Positions 1 through 8,441 of a DNA stretch of 61,252 bases are shown piece after piece; position 1 is the stretch's first letter, and every line of letters starts with the position of its first letter. The translations under genes were made by a program, and so were the position numbers. The DNA is from Klebsiella pneumoniae (GTDB lineage: Bacteria > Pseudomonadota > Gammaproteobacteria > Pseudomonadales > Pseudohongiellaceae). Below the pieces are notes generated by a model, which saw only the letters and a program-made list of their open reading frames with translations, was not told the DNA's origin and searched no databases. The stretch lies in the NCBI GenBank assembly GCA_945869725.1, contig CAMBPO010000008.1, positions 1-61,252 of the forward strand, given 5' to 3'.

Positions 1-2
1 GT

Positions 3-74
3 GATTCCATGACATATGCGATTATCGCTGCTCTGTTTATCATCCTTTCGCATCAACTGATGGTAGGGTTCTGA
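3..74 (+). CDS. 3' end of an unidentified membrane-protein gene (partial)
   Basis: Twenty-three codons open from the window edge to a TGA at 72-74. They read as a hydrophobic helix (AIIAALFIIL) followed by a short polar tail, which suits the last transmembrane segment of a polytopic membrane protein. The gene begins outside the window, so the family cannot be named. The next gene starts 170 bases further on in the same direction. This could be chance, since only 23 codons are visible. Confidence 0.4.
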   Translation, partial: DSMTYAIIAALFIILSHQLMVGF

Positions 75-172
75 TCAGTCCTGGTGCCTGCACACGTCAT
101 CACGGAGTCTGACAGCGTCTGCCATTTCTTGTTCACCCCGTGATGAACATGCTAGATTACCGGCCTTTTCAT

Positions 173-229
173 TGACACTGCCTTCGGGTAATGACACCAC
201 CTTCTGGGAATAACACCAGCTTTTAGAAA
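173..229 (+). repeat. Three imperfect 19-bp tandem direct repeats in a gene leader
   Basis: Three contiguous units of 19 bases lie at 173-191, 192-210 and 211-229, each of the form TRACACnnnCTTnnnGnAA. Units 1 and 2 agree at 15 of 19 positions and units 2 and 3 at 14 of 19. The array ends 14 bases before the ATG of the isopropylmalate-dehydrogenase-like gene, so it lies in its leader or promoter. A role as regulator binding sites is inference. Confidence 0.6.
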
Positions 230-243
230 AGACGGGATCACGC

Positions 244-1353
244 ATGAGCCACTATAAAATCGCATTGCTTGACGGGGATGGAATCGGTCCTGAAATTATG
301 ACGGAAGCTGTCAAGGTACTGAACCTGATAGCGGAACGAAACAGCATCACCTTTGATTTGATTCACGCACCTTTTGGCGCCAGCGCCTATTTCGAGTGCG
401 GACACCCATTCCCCGAACAGACACAAAAAATTTGTGACGAAGCCGATGCCATTCTCAAAGGCCCAATCGGACTGAACCACGAAGAATCCAAAAAAATTCC
501 GGTCGACATGCAACCCGAGCGTGGAGCGTTGTTGCCACTGCGTCGTCGTTATAACACCTACGCTAATTTCAGGCCGGTGTTTCTGCCCAAAAGCCTCGCG
601 CATTTTTCCCCTCTGAAGGCAGAAATCATAGGCGACGGCATCGACATTATGATCATCCGCGAACTGGTGGGTGGCCTGTATTTTGGGGAAAAAGAAACCG
701 GCGTGACAGCAGAAGGCGTGCGCTACGTCAAAGAAGTGCTGGAATACGACGAAATCCAGATCCGACGCATTGCCAAGGTTGCGTTTGAAACAGCCATGAA
801 GCGCAAAAAAGTCCTGCATAACATACATAAAAGCAACGTGTTGAAATCAAGCGTGTTGTGGAACACCGTGATGGAGGAAGTGGGCCAGGACTATCCGGAG
901 GTCAGAATTGAACACATTCTGGTTGATGCGGCAGCCACTTACCTGTGCCTGAATCCAGGCCGTTTTGACGTCATGGTGATGGAGAATATGTTTGGAGATA
1001 TTCTCAGTGATCAGGGTGGTGGCATTCTGGGTTCGCTCGGCTTGATGCCATCCGCCTGTGTCGGAGATAACAAAGCGTATTACGAGCCATCCCACGGATC
1101 AGCGCCAGATATCGCCGGAAAATTTATTGCCAATCCATACTCGATGATCGGCTCGGTTGCGATGATGCTGGAGATGAGTTTTGGTATGGATCAGGAAGCC
1201 AAAAATGTCTGGCACGCCATGCAAAGCGTTTTTGCTGACGGGTATTCAACGGCAGATTTATCCAAACCAGGCACTGGTGTCATCATGATCAACACGCCGG
1301 CATTCGGCGATCGTGTCGTTGAAGCCTTGCGAAAAATGCCTGTTCCTGCCTGA
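244..1353 (+). CDS. Isocitrate/isopropylmalate dehydrogenase family protein (LeuB-like)
   Basis: A 369-residue member of the beta-decarboxylating dehydrogenase family, the length of LeuB (about 360). Family features: an N-terminal nucleotide-fold start LLDGDGIGPEI, the substrate-site segment QPERGALLPLR, RELVGGLYFGEKETG, the catalytic-lysine region HKSNVLKSS, the metal-binding segment MENMFGDILSDQGGG and the NAD-site loop EPSHGSAPDIAGK. Members oxidatively decarboxylate 3-isopropylmalate, isocitrate, homoisocitrate or tartrate with NAD(P). The synthase-like gene at 2186 favours a malate-type substrate in leucine or isoleucine synthesis. leuC and leuD are not in this window, so the exact substrate is open. 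The array at 173-229 lies just upstream; the Shine-Dalgarno is weak (GGGA). Confidence 0.88.
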   Translation: MSHYKIALLDGDGIGPEIMTEAVKVLNLIAERNSITFDLIHAPFGASAYFECGHPFPEQTQKICDEADAILKGPIGLNHEESKKIPVDMQPERGALLPLRRRYNTYANFRPVFLPKSLAHFSPLKAEIIGDGIDIMIIRELVGGLYFGEKETGVTAEGVRYVKEVLEYDEIQIRRIAKVAFETAMKRKKVLHNIHKSNVLKSSVLWNTVMEEVGQDYPEVRIEHILVDAAATYLCLNPGRFDVMVMENMFGDILSDQGGGILGSLGLMPSACVGDNKAYYEPSHGSAPDIAGKFIANPYSMIGSVAMMLEMSFGMDQEAKNVWHAMQSVFADGYSTADLSKPGTGVIMINTPAFGDRVVEALRKMPVPA

Positions 1354-1383
1354 TCTGACTCACTCTGCTGATCTGCAAGCGTT

Positions 1384-1417
1384 AGACGCATGACTTTAAA
1401 AAGGTCGTGCGTCTTTA
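1384..1417. terminator. Hairpin between convergent genes, likely bidirectional terminator
   Basis: Arms 1384-1394 and 1404-1414 form an 11-bp stem with one G-U pair and a 9-base loop, followed on the plus strand by TTT. It lies 30 bases after the dehydrogenase stop and overlaps the last codons of the opposing RDD gene, so it could end both transcripts. The short T-run makes termination efficiency uncertain. Confidence 0.5.
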
Positions 1418-1914
1418 GGCAGCAATACGGTTTTAGTGCGGGAAAAAGCCTCGTGCATCGCATCCCCGGAACTGTTCACGTACATGTAGAAATATCCTAT
1501 GCCAAGACACCAGAAACTTGGCCATGCCAACGCAAATCTGATCAGAGCCTGACGCAGGGACATTGGCTGATTGTTCATATCCAACGCCCGGATACGCCAG
1601 GCGATCATTCCCAAGGTCTGACCGGTGCGCAGCCAGAACCAGACATAAAAACAAGTCATCGTGCTGACCATCATCAATAGTTGCAAGAGCGACAGCAGTC
1701 GTGGCGTTACCACCTCACCTTCAACCAACACACTGGTATTGTCAGCAAAAAGACCATAAGAAAAAATAATGATGTAGCCCATAATCAGCCATATCGAAGC
1801 CACCAGAAAGATGTCGTACAGCAAGGCTGCCAGCCGACGCAGCAAGCCTGCACGGGGCAGTTGCGCAAGTTCGTGATCCGCAATGATGCGTCGTTCAATC
1901 TTGGATTTGGACAT
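1396..1914 (-). CDS. RDD family membrane protein
   Basis: An inner-membrane protein of 172 residues when started at the ATG ending at 1914 (MSKSKIERR). The longer reading to 1983 begins with an unlikely non-ATG extension. The N-terminal segment has the RDD signature (GLLRRLAALLYDIFLV, with conserved R and D), two hydrophobic hairpins follow, then the family motif GQTLGMIAWRIRALD in the C-terminal half. The role is unknown; some RDD proteins are linked to ion or pH homeostasis. In some gammaproteobacteria an RDD gene lies beside lptG (recalled, not checked); here the synthase-like gene at 2186 separates them. Its stop lies in the hairpin at 1384-1414. Confidence 0.85.
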   Translation of the reverse strand: MSKSKIERRIIADHELAQLPRAGLLRRLAALLYDIFLVASIWLIMGYIIIFSYGLFADNTSVLVEGEVVTPRLLSLLQLLMMVSTMTCFYVWFWLRTGQTLGMIAWRIRALDMNNQPMSLRQALIRFALAWPSFWCLGIGYFYMYVNSSGDAMHEAFSRTKTVLLPKDARPF

Positions 1915-2121
1915 TATCAGATGCACCTTGCCAGCCACTTTCAGGGCCTGCAAGTATAGCGCAGGGTGACGGCACAAGAGCAATCAGAACACCGTTGGAC
2001 GCGGGATCACCGGCAAAAGATCTGAATACAGGGTGTACGTGCATCCTTTATGCACATCGTGGTAAAACACGTCCCTTCGCACTCAGTGCGATACTCGTTC
2101 AGGCAACCATAATTGTCAGTC

Positions 2122-2150
2122 TTATGATCACCGATAGTATCTGCTAGAAT
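2122..2150 (+). promoter_or_regulatory. Predicted sigma-70 promoter with extended -10
   Basis: An extended -10 element (TGCTAGAAT, hexamer at 2145-2150) lies 17 bases after a weak -35 (TTATGA, 2122-2127), 35 bases before the synthase-like ATG. It gives that gene a promoter separate from the dehydrogenase gene, as the intervening opposite-strand RDD gene requires. Confidence 0.4.
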
Positions 2151-2185
2151 CCAAAACATTAAGTAGCTCAGGAATCTAATCCGGC

Positions 2186-3727
2186 ATGAACGCTCAGACA
2201 CAACGCAGGCACGTTCAACTTCTCGACACGACTCTTCGCGATGGAGAGCAAACACAGGGTGTTTCATTTGCAGCCAAAGAAAAGCTGCAGATTGCGCGTG
2301 CGTTGCTGCAGGCTCTTAAGGTTGACCGCATTGAGGTTGCCTCTGCCAGGGTATCCGAGGGAGAGCAACAGGCGGTTAAAGACATCAACGCTTGGGCTGC
2401 GCAGGAGGGCTTCTTAGAGCGTGTTGAAGTGCTGGGATTTGTTGATTACACACTGAGCGTGAACTGGATCTGCCAGGCAGGTGGCAAGGTGATCAATCTG
2501 CTGGCCAAGGGCAGTGAAAAGCATTGCCGCGAACAATTGGGCCGCACGCTGGCTGAACATATCTCCGATATCAGACGCACGGTTGCCTACGCGCACGAGA
2601 AAAATCTGCTGGTGAATATGTATCTGGAAGACTGGTCCAATGGCTACAAAGACAGTCCTGACTACGTGTTTAATCTGATTAACGGTGTCACTGATATCGG
2701 CATACGTCACTTCATGCTGCCCGATACCCTTGGCGTCATGACGCCGGACGAAGTATTCAGCGCACTCACCGATATGCAAACACGCTTTCCTGATCTTAAG
2801 TTCGATTTCCACCCACATAACGATTACGGACTGGCAACCGCTAATGTCATGGCCGCTGTCAAAGCTGGCATCAGCACCGTTCACTGCACCATCAATTGTT
2901 TGGGTGAACGCGCCGGAAACGCCTCGTTGGCTGAAGTCGCCGTGGTGTTAAAAGATAAAATGGACATACAGTTGTCGATAGATGAAACACGAATCGCCAT
3001 GCTCAGCCGCATGGTGGAGAACTTCTCCGGCAAATGGATTGCAGCAAACACACCGATTGTGGGTGCTGACGTGTTTACGCAGACTGCGGGCATTCACGCT
3101 GATGGTGATTCCAAAGGTGGCCTGTATATCACCGCCTTACGTCCAGAGCGTTTTGCCCGTAAACGAACCTATGCGCTGGGCAAAATGAGTGGCAAAGCGT
3201 CGCTGGCCAACAACCTTGAAGAACTCGGACTGGTGCTGTCGGATGAGGATCAGCGCAAGGTTCTGCAGGAGATTGTCAAACTGGGCGACTCCAAGGCAGT
3301 CATCACCTCTGACGACCTGCCGTTTATCATCGCCGATGTATTGGAGAACCGTGAGTACCGGTACATTGAACTGCTGAACTGTTATATCAGCAGCGGCATG
3401 GATGTGGACAGCACTGCCAGCCTGCGTGTCAGTGTGCACGACACGATTCACAACGCAACCGGTTCTGGAAATGGCGGTTTTGCAGCCTTTATTGCCGCGA
3501 TCAGTCAGATTCTGGACAAGTTAGAATTCACCATGCCGGCCTTGCTGGACTACGAAGTGCATATCCCGCGCGGCGGCAACACCAGTGCCCTGACCGAATG
3601 TATCATCACCTGGAAAATTGAGGATCGCGAGTTAAAAACCCGCGGAGTGGATTCCAATCAGGTGTTAGCGGGGGTGAAAGCAACCATGCGCATGATCAAT
3701 TTGCGCATGCATGCGGCGACATCCTGA
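2186..3727 (+). CDS. 2-isopropylmalate synthase / citramalate synthase-like protein (LeuA family)
   Basis: A 513-residue HMGL-like TIM-barrel enzyme that would condense acetyl-CoA with a 2-oxo acid. Motifs: LLDTTLRDGEQT at residues 12-23 (catalytic Arg and metal Asp), HPHNDYGLATAN (metal His and Asp) near 213, GERAGNASL near 239, and a C-terminal LeuA-type allosteric domain containing GGNTSALTE. It is close to the roughly 510-residue 'alpha-isopropylmalate synthase regulatory domain' proteins rather than E. coli LeuA. Whether the acceptor is 2-oxoisovalerate (leucine) or pyruvate (citramalate, isoleucine) cannot be decided by eye. The stop lies four bases from the convergent lptG stop, so no terminator fits between them. 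Confidence 0.85.
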   Translation: MNAQTQRRHVQLLDTTLRDGEQTQGVSFAAKEKLQIARALLQALKVDRIEVASARVSEGEQQAVKDINAWAAQEGFLERVEVLGFVDYTLSVNWICQAGGKVINLLAKGSEKHCREQLGRTLAEHISDIRRTVAYAHEKNLLVNMYLEDWSNGYKDSPDYVFNLINGVTDIGIRHFMLPDTLGVMTPDEVFSALTDMQTRFPDLKFDFHPHNDYGLATANVMAAVKAGISTVHCTINCLGERAGNASLAEVAVVLKDKMDIQLSIDETRIAMLSRMVENFSGKWIAANTPIVGADVFTQTAGIHADGDSKGGLYITALRPERFARKRTYALGKMSGKASLANNLEELGLVLSDEDQRKVLQEIVKLGDSKAVITSDDLPFIIADVLENREYRYIELLNCYISSGMDVDSTASLRVSVHDTIHNATGSGNGGFAAFIAAISQILDKLEFTMPALLDYEVHIPRGGNTSALTECIITWKIEDRELKTRGVDSNQVLAGVKATMRMINLRMHAATS

Positions 3728-3731
3728 CAGA

Positions 3732-4823
3732 CTAAACCCGACGCAACAGATACACACCCCAAAGCGCACATAACAGGATCGGCGCCAGCACCGCCACAAA
3801 CGGGCTGATCCCATAGAGGATAGTTGCTGGCCCCAAGGTGCGCTGAACAATGGTAAAGGTCAGCCCCATCGCAATCGCGATAAACACGCGAAATCCCATA
3901 GTGGTCTCGCGCAGCGGACCAAACACAAAAGACACGGCCAGCAGTACCAGACTCAAAGTCGCCAGCGGCTGCAGCAGTTTTTTCCAGAACGCGAGGTAAT
4001 AACTGCTGCTATCCAGACCTTCGTTATCAAAATAGCGCGCAAACTGCCATAAGCCGCTGATTGACTGTCGGTCGGGCCGCACTAACAGCACACTGAGCAA
4101 CGAGGGCGACATATCAACAGGCCATTGGTATTGGTCGTGCTGCCTGGAAAACAATTGTTCCGGCGTGAAGACAGTTTCTGCGACGTCAGTCAGCAACCAA
4201 TGTGGCTCGACACCCGGCTCCTCGACACCCGGATTCTCAATATAGCGCCCTTGTGCGGCAAAACTGCTGCGCACCAATTGGCGGTTTTCATCCAGCTCAA
4301 AAACCGTGATACCAAAAAGTTCGCGGCCACCGGGCGCAATGGCATTGATGTGAATGAACTCATTCCCAACTTTTCGCCAGTCACCCTCCTCGCTGCTGAT
4401 TGCCTGACCGCCACTCATCAGCAGTGCCCGGTCACTCTGCGCTTGTTGTTGCAGCGCAGGAGCAATCCACTCGCCGAGTATCAGACTAAACAACATGACG
4501 CCTAGCACCGGCAGCATCACCCAGCCAACCAACAGCGGTGTACGCACGCCGGCCGACTGAATCACCAACAGCTCCTGGCTCGACGCCAGCACACCGAGAC
4601 CTATCAGCGCACCACCCAGTGCAACATAAGGCAATAACTCATAAACACTGGTTGGCAGCGTTCTGAGCACATACACAATGGCATCAGTCGCGCTGTAGTA
4701 AGGACTGGTTCTGGCCATTTCATCGGCCAGCGTAAACACCAGGTCTATGGTGGAAATCACACCCAGAACCACCAGCATGGCAGCCAGTACCGTTTTTGAA
4801 AGGTAACGCGCTAACATCGACAT
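3732..4823 (-). CDS. lptG: LPS export ABC transporter permease LptG
   Basis: A 363-residue LptF/LptG-family permease. With LptF and the LptB ATPase it extracts lipopolysaccharide from the inner membrane and feeds it to LptC-LptA. The sequence shows an N-terminal transmembrane pair (LSKTVLAAMLVVLGVISTIDLV), the conserved LPYVALGGALIGLGVLASSQEL region, a periplasmic jellyroll of about 170 residues and a C-terminal membrane bundle with FGPLRETTMGFR. Length matches E. coli LptG (360). It follows lptF by three bases in the same operon. Its periplasmic domain carries a small in-frame duplication (PGVEEPGVEP) from a 15-bp repeat at 4206-4232. Assigned LptG rather than LptF from its second position and sequence. 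Confidence 0.95.
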   Translation of the reverse strand: MSMLARYLSKTVLAAMLVVLGVISTIDLVFTLADEMARTSPYYSATDAIVYVLRTLPTSVYELLPYVALGGALIGLGVLASSQELLVIQSAGVRTPLLVGWVMLPVLGVMLFSLILGEWIAPALQQQAQSDRALLMSGGQAISSEEGDWRKVGNEFIHINAIAPGGRELFGITVFELDENRQLVRSSFAAQGRYIENPGVEEPGVEPHWLLTDVAETVFTPEQLFSRQHDQYQWPVDMSPSLLSVLLVRPDRQSISGLWQFARYFDNEGLDSSSYYLAFWKKLLQPLATLSLVLLAVSFVFGPLRETTMGFRVFIAIAMGLTFTIVQRTLGPATILYGISPFVAVLAPILLCALWGVYLLRRV

Positions 4824-4826
4824 GGT

Positions 4827-5942
4827 TCAGCTTATCCTTGCTTTCAGGGTGACTGTGGAACGTCGCGCACGGCCGCGCATCAATAACCAGATCGCCACGC
4901 CGACAAACATCACATGTACCCACCATAAGCCCACGAATGCCGGCAAACTGCCGTCTTCAAGAGCGTCACGCGATACCTGTAACAACATGAAGTACAAGCC
5001 ATACAACATCGCAGCCGGCACCAGTCGAGCAAAGCGTCCCTGCCGAGGGTCTACCCGGCTAAGCGGCACCGCAATGAGTGTCAGTACCGGAATCAGAAAA
5101 ATAACAGAAATCCGCCACTGCAACTCTGCTCGTAAACCGGGCTGATCTGACCCGAACAGTTGTGAAGTCGGCATTGCCCTTTCTTCCAACACCGGTGCAA
5201 TCATGGTTTGATCCGGCAGCAGAATACCTTGCTGCTCGAACCGGGTGACTGCGTAGTCAGCCTTGCCGGGCGTTCCATCATAAAAGTGCCCTTCTTCAAG
5301 CAACATAAAACGTCTTCCACTGGAAGCGTCGAGCACAGGGCTGGCAGTTTTGGCCACCAGCATGCGCAACCCCGATTCACCTTCAGGCGGGTTGGGGTCG
5401 CGAATCACCACAAACGCATTGTTGAGCTGGCGCCCAACGCCTGTCTCGGAAATTGATTCGGCATAAGTGACACGCTCTCCGCGCGCAAACTCCTGAAATT
5501 GACCGGCGACAATCAAATCAATTTCCGTCAGTTCATCCTGTGACTGACGCAAGGCATTTGTCTGTTGCAAACCAGCCGGCGCAACGTAAAGACTGGTATA
5601 TGCCAACAGCAGGGTCAGCAACAGGGCAAAACTCATGGTCATGGCCAACAGTTTGCCGCGACTGAAACCACAGGCATGTAACACCACCATCTCGTTTTCA
5701 GCATACATACGGCCGTAAGCCAGCAAGACGGCCAGAAAAAATGCAAAGGGCACAATGATCAGCAGGAAATCCGGAAGTCGATACAACATCAACATCAGCA
5801 AGATGTCAGTGGTCATTTGCCCGGCCACAGCATCTGCAAGATACTGCAGAAACCGGGAGGTAAACGACACAACCAGCAGTATCAGTGACACCGCCAGCGT
5901 CACCTGAAACACCTGACGGGTAAAATACCAGAATAGAATCAC
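4827..5942 (-). CDS. lptF: LPS export ABC transporter permease LptF
   Basis: A 371-residue partner permease of LptG in the LptB2FG lipopolysaccharide exporter. Features are an N-terminal helix pair, the family segment LPDFLLIIVPFAFFLAVLLAYGRMYAENEMVVLHACG split around residues 55-95, a periplasmic beta-jellyroll domain, then C-terminal helices beginning IPLSRVDPRQGRFARL-like (PVLTLIAVPLSRVDPRQGR). E. coli LptF has 366 residues. It lies between a thioesterase gene (two bases upstream) and lptG (three bases downstream), so all three are probably cotranscribed. The divergent arrangement with pepA is classical; the extra thioesterase gene in between is not. Confidence 0.95.
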   Translation of the reverse strand: MILFWYFTRQVFQVTLAVSLILLVVSFTSRFLQYLADAVAGQMTTDILLMLMLYRLPDFLLIIVPFAFFLAVLLAYGRMYAENEMVVLHACGFSRGKLLAMTMSFALLLTLLLAYTSLYVAPAGLQQTNALRQSQDELTEIDLIVAGQFQEFARGERVTYAESISETGVGRQLNNAFVVIRDPNPPEGESGLRMLVAKTASPVLDASSGRRFMLLEEGHFYDGTPGKADYAVTRFEQQGILLPDQTMIAPVLEERAMPTSQLFGSDQPGLRAELQWRISVIFLIPVLTLIAVPLSRVDPRQGRFARLVPAAMLYGLYFMLLQVSRDALEDGSLPAFVGLWWVHVMFVGVAIWLLMRGRARRSTVTLKARIS

Positions 5943-5944
5943 AG

Positions 5945-6373
5945 CTAGGATTCACCTACCAGACTCAAAAACGCCAGCGGCACAGCGGCAATTTTGTGTC
6001 TGTCAAAATCAAAAAATACAACCGCCTGCTTGGCATTACAGACCACTTTCTCCAGAGCCGAGTTGGTTATCTGGAAGCAGATATCACAACCGTACTTGTT
6101 AAAGCCCGCAACACCGACGTCGATGACCAGCACATCCTTGGCAAAGGATTCTGATCGGTAATCGATCGCCATATCGGTGACGACCATCCCCAGTCCGAAT
6201 ATATTGGCCTCGGTCAGGCCTAAACTCGCCAGAAACTGCAAACGAGCCTCATGGAGGATATGTACCATGGCAACACTGTTCAGGTGCTTGGCATAATCCA
6301 AGTCACTGAAGCGAACCGAATGCTCCATAGAGTACAAAAACTCTTCGGGCATGCTGACTCTGACTCTGGCCAT
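5945..6373 (-). CDS. Acyl-CoA thioesterase, 4HBT hotdog family
   Basis: A 142-residue hotdog-fold protein. The active-site region HSVRFSDLDYAKHLN (residues 18-32) matches the 4-hydroxybenzoyl-CoA thioesterase pattern R-x2-D-x-D-x3-H-x-N, with the catalytic Asp before the HLN. It would hydrolyse an acyl-CoA or related thioester in the cytoplasm; the substrate is not evident. A GGAG lies about five bases before the ATG at 6373. It is the first gene of the minus-strand operon with lptF and lptG, which could couple acyl-chain recycling to envelope export, though that is speculative. Confidence 0.85.
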   Translation of the reverse strand: MARVRVSMPEEFLYSMEHSVRFSDLDYAKHLNSVAMVHILHEARLQFLASLGLTEANIFGLGMVVTDMAIDYRSESFAKDVLVIDVGVAGFNKYGCDICFQITNSALEKVVCNAKQAVVFFDFDRHKIAAVPLAFLSLVGES

Positions 6374-6453
6374 ACCGGCTCCATGATTTGTGTTTATTAC
6401 CAGCTGGGAATTTTAATCGCCATCACCTGTAAAGTACACTTACATGACCGGCA

Positions 6454-6482
6454 TTGCCATGCTAGCCCCGATTCAATAGCAT
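6454..6482 (+). promoter_or_regulatory. Predicted pepA promoter
   Basis: A -35 element TTGCCA (6454-6459; five of six consensus bases) and a -10 TAGCAT (6477-6482; four of six) are separated by 17 bases, 40 bases before the chosen pepA ATG. It sits in the divergent region between pepA and the thioesterase-lptFG operon. Confidence 0.45.
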
Positions 6483-6495
6483 GACAGCTTGTCAT
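6481..6495. promoter_or_regulatory. Perfect inverted repeat ATGACA-gct-TGTCAT, possible operator
   Basis: Six-base perfect arms around a 3-base centre lie at the expected transcription start just after the predicted -10 and 26 bases before the pepA ATG. The position would suit a repressor site. No matching regulator can be named. Confidence 0.4.
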
Positions 6496-6521
6496 CCTTC
6501 TTTCGTTTCCAGGAAAATTTT

Positions 6522-8009
6522 ATGAAATACCAGGTTCACAGCAGCAAAACATTGGATAAAAAAACAGACTGTCTGGTTCTGGCTGTCTGGGAAAAAACCG
6601 GCCCGGCGCCATGCTCGCTGCTGGATGAAAGTCTGGCAGCCCTGGCAGGCGCTGTGTTCAAGGCTGGCGACATCAAGGGCAAAACCGGTGAAACACTGCT
6701 GATCCCGGCTCACTCACATGCCAAAGCCGAACGCCTGTTGTTGGTGGGCGCTGGTGATGAGGCAAAATTTAATGCCAAGGTTTACCGCAAAGTGGTGCGC
6801 GCAGCGGCTCAGGCCATCAATAAAACGACTTCTAAAACCGCAGTCTTTACGTTGCCGCAACTGACAGTTTCCGATCGAGATCTGCCATGGGCTGTCACAC
6901 AACTGGTGATGGAAAACAGCAATTCCCAGTATCGGTACGATCACACCAAGAGCAAAAAGGCAGAACCCTTACACCTGAAAACTGTCAGCCTGGCACTGCC
7001 TGCCACTGCCAATCGCAAAGCGGTTGATGAGGCTATACTGGCCGGCGAATGTATCAGCAAGGGAATGTCACTGACCCGTGAACTGGGCAACCTGCCAGGC
7101 AATATCTGCACACCAAGTTATCTGGGCGACAAAGCCACTGAACTGGCAAGGCAATACAAGTCCCTGAAAGCCAAAGTACTGAATGAAAAACAGATGGAAA
7201 AACTCGGCATGGGCTCGCTGCTATCTGTGGGCAATGGCTCCAAAGAGGAGTCACGGCTGATCGTCCTTGAATATAAGGGTGCAGCAGACTCTGCCAGCAG
7301 CCCTTACTGCCTGGTTGGCAAAGGCATCACCTTTGATACCGGCGGTATTAGTCTGAAACCCGGCCTTGGCATGGACGAAATGAAGTACGACATGTGCGGC
7401 GCCGCTTCTGTCATGGGTACGATGCTGGCTGTGGCGGAACTCGGCCTGCCGATCAATGTGGTAGCGGTTATTGCGTCGGCTGAAAACATGCCATCCAGCA
7501 CCGCGACCAAGCCTGGTGATGTAGTGACCAGCATGTCTGGCAAAACCATCGAAATTCTAAACACAGACGCCGAAGGCCGTCTGGTATTGTGCGATGCACT
7601 CACCTACGCCGAACGCTTCAAACCTAAAACAGTTATCGACGTCGCCACCCTGACCGGCGCTGCAGTGGCGACCTTTGGCGAAGTGAATACCGCGTTGCTG
7701 AGCAACCACGATCCGCTGGCAAAAGAGCTGCTGGAACTGGGCCAGCAAACGCTGGATCACGTCTGGCAACTGCCGATGAATGACGAATATCAGGCGCTGC
7801 TGGACAGCAACTTTGCCGACATTGCCAACATTGGTGGCCCCAAAGGCGGCACCATCACCGCGGCATGTTTCCTGTCACGCTTCACAGAAAAATTCAAATG
7901 GGCGCATCTGGATATCGCCGGTACAGCATGGTTGAGTGGCGCCCAAAAAGGCGCAACCGGACGCCCAGTGCCATTGCTGGTTGAGTATCTGCGTCGTCAG
8001 AAAGCCTGA
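6522..8009 (+). CDS. pepA: Leucyl aminopeptidase (M17)
   Basis: A 495-residue cytosolic M17 aminopeptidase that removes N-terminal residues from peptides; in E. coli PepA also binds DNA in cer recombination and carAB control. The ATG at 6522 (MKYQVHSS) is preferred to a TTG at 6489 because AGGAAAA lies just upstream. The C-terminal catalytic domain has the di-metal signature NTDAEGRLVL near residue 345 and GKGITFDTGG with metal-binding Asp near 270, plus the lysine segment SMSGKTIEI. Length fits E. coli PepA (503). A strong terminator follows at 8048-8088. Confidence 0.96.
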   Translation: MKYQVHSSKTLDKKTDCLVLAVWEKTGPAPCSLLDESLAALAGAVFKAGDIKGKTGETLLIPAHSHAKAERLLLVGAGDEAKFNAKVYRKVVRAAAQAINKTTSKTAVFTLPQLTVSDRDLPWAVTQLVMENSNSQYRYDHTKSKKAEPLHLKTVSLALPATANRKAVDEAILAGECISKGMSLTRELGNLPGNICTPSYLGDKATELARQYKSLKAKVLNEKQMEKLGMGSLLSVGNGSKEESRLIVLEYKGAADSASSPYCLVGKGITFDTGGISLKPGLGMDEMKYDMCGAASVMGTMLAVAELGLPINVVAVIASAENMPSSTATKPGDVVTSMSGKTIEILNTDAEGRLVLCDALTYAERFKPKTVIDVATLTGAAVATFGEVNTALLSNHDPLAKELLELGQQTLDHVWQLPMNDEYQALLDSNFADIANIGGPKGGTITAACFLSRFTEKFKWAHLDIAGTAWLSGAQKGATGRPVPLLVEYLRRQKA

Positions 8010-8047
8010 TCTTTACATGTTCTTTTGTCAGCACTCTGCGTAACCCC

Positions 8048-8088
8048 AGTGTGGCGGAAGGAGTAACCCCCTTCCACCACACTTTTTT
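8048..8088 (+). terminator. Rho-independent terminator after pepA
   Basis: Arms 8048-8061 and 8070-8083 pair over 14 positions with one internal mismatch and an 8-base loop, followed by a run of six T (8083-8088). It lies 39 bases after the pepA stop and separates pepA from the EamA remnant and valS. Confidence 0.85.
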
Positions 8089-8112
8089 GTAGCATTCTGT
8101 CAGGCCCCCTTT

Positions 8113-8433
8113 ATGTCACCCACCAGCGGTAAGCATCTGAACACCGCCATTTTGTTGCTGGTCGCTGGCAATTTTATGGCGATCATCGCGGATGTGATTG
8201 TGAAGATCATGGGCTCGGAAGCCCCGATATTTCAGCACATGTTTGTGCGCACACTGGTCACCAGTGCCGAGTACACAGGCCTGATCTGGGCGGCATTGAT
8301 TGGATGGATCTGGTTTGCTGAAGTACCGGACCTGTGGTTTATTGCTGGCAGCGCGATGATTGTTATCCCCTTGGTACTCCTGAGCCTGCGGCAGAACAGG
8401 CAACGCGGCCGACTCAACAAAACGCCTGCCTAG
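8113..8433 (+). pseudogene. EamA/DMT transporter remnant with a large in-frame internal deletion
   Basis: A 106-residue open frame that joins the two ends of an EamA-type (10-TM, about 290-residue) drug/metabolite transporter. Residues 1-47 resemble the first helix and the loop ...DVIVKIMGSEAPIFQ-MFVRT. Residues 52-106 resemble the last two helices and tail ([20 protein letters not shown]...). About 180 residues seem to be missing at the join near residue 50 (SAEYTG). A protein with about three helices is unlikely to transport. The frame is still open, so the deletion may be recent or the product may have a residual role. It occupies the position between pepA and valS where holC usually lies. 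Confidence 0.72.
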
Positions 8434-8441
8434 CCTGGTGC

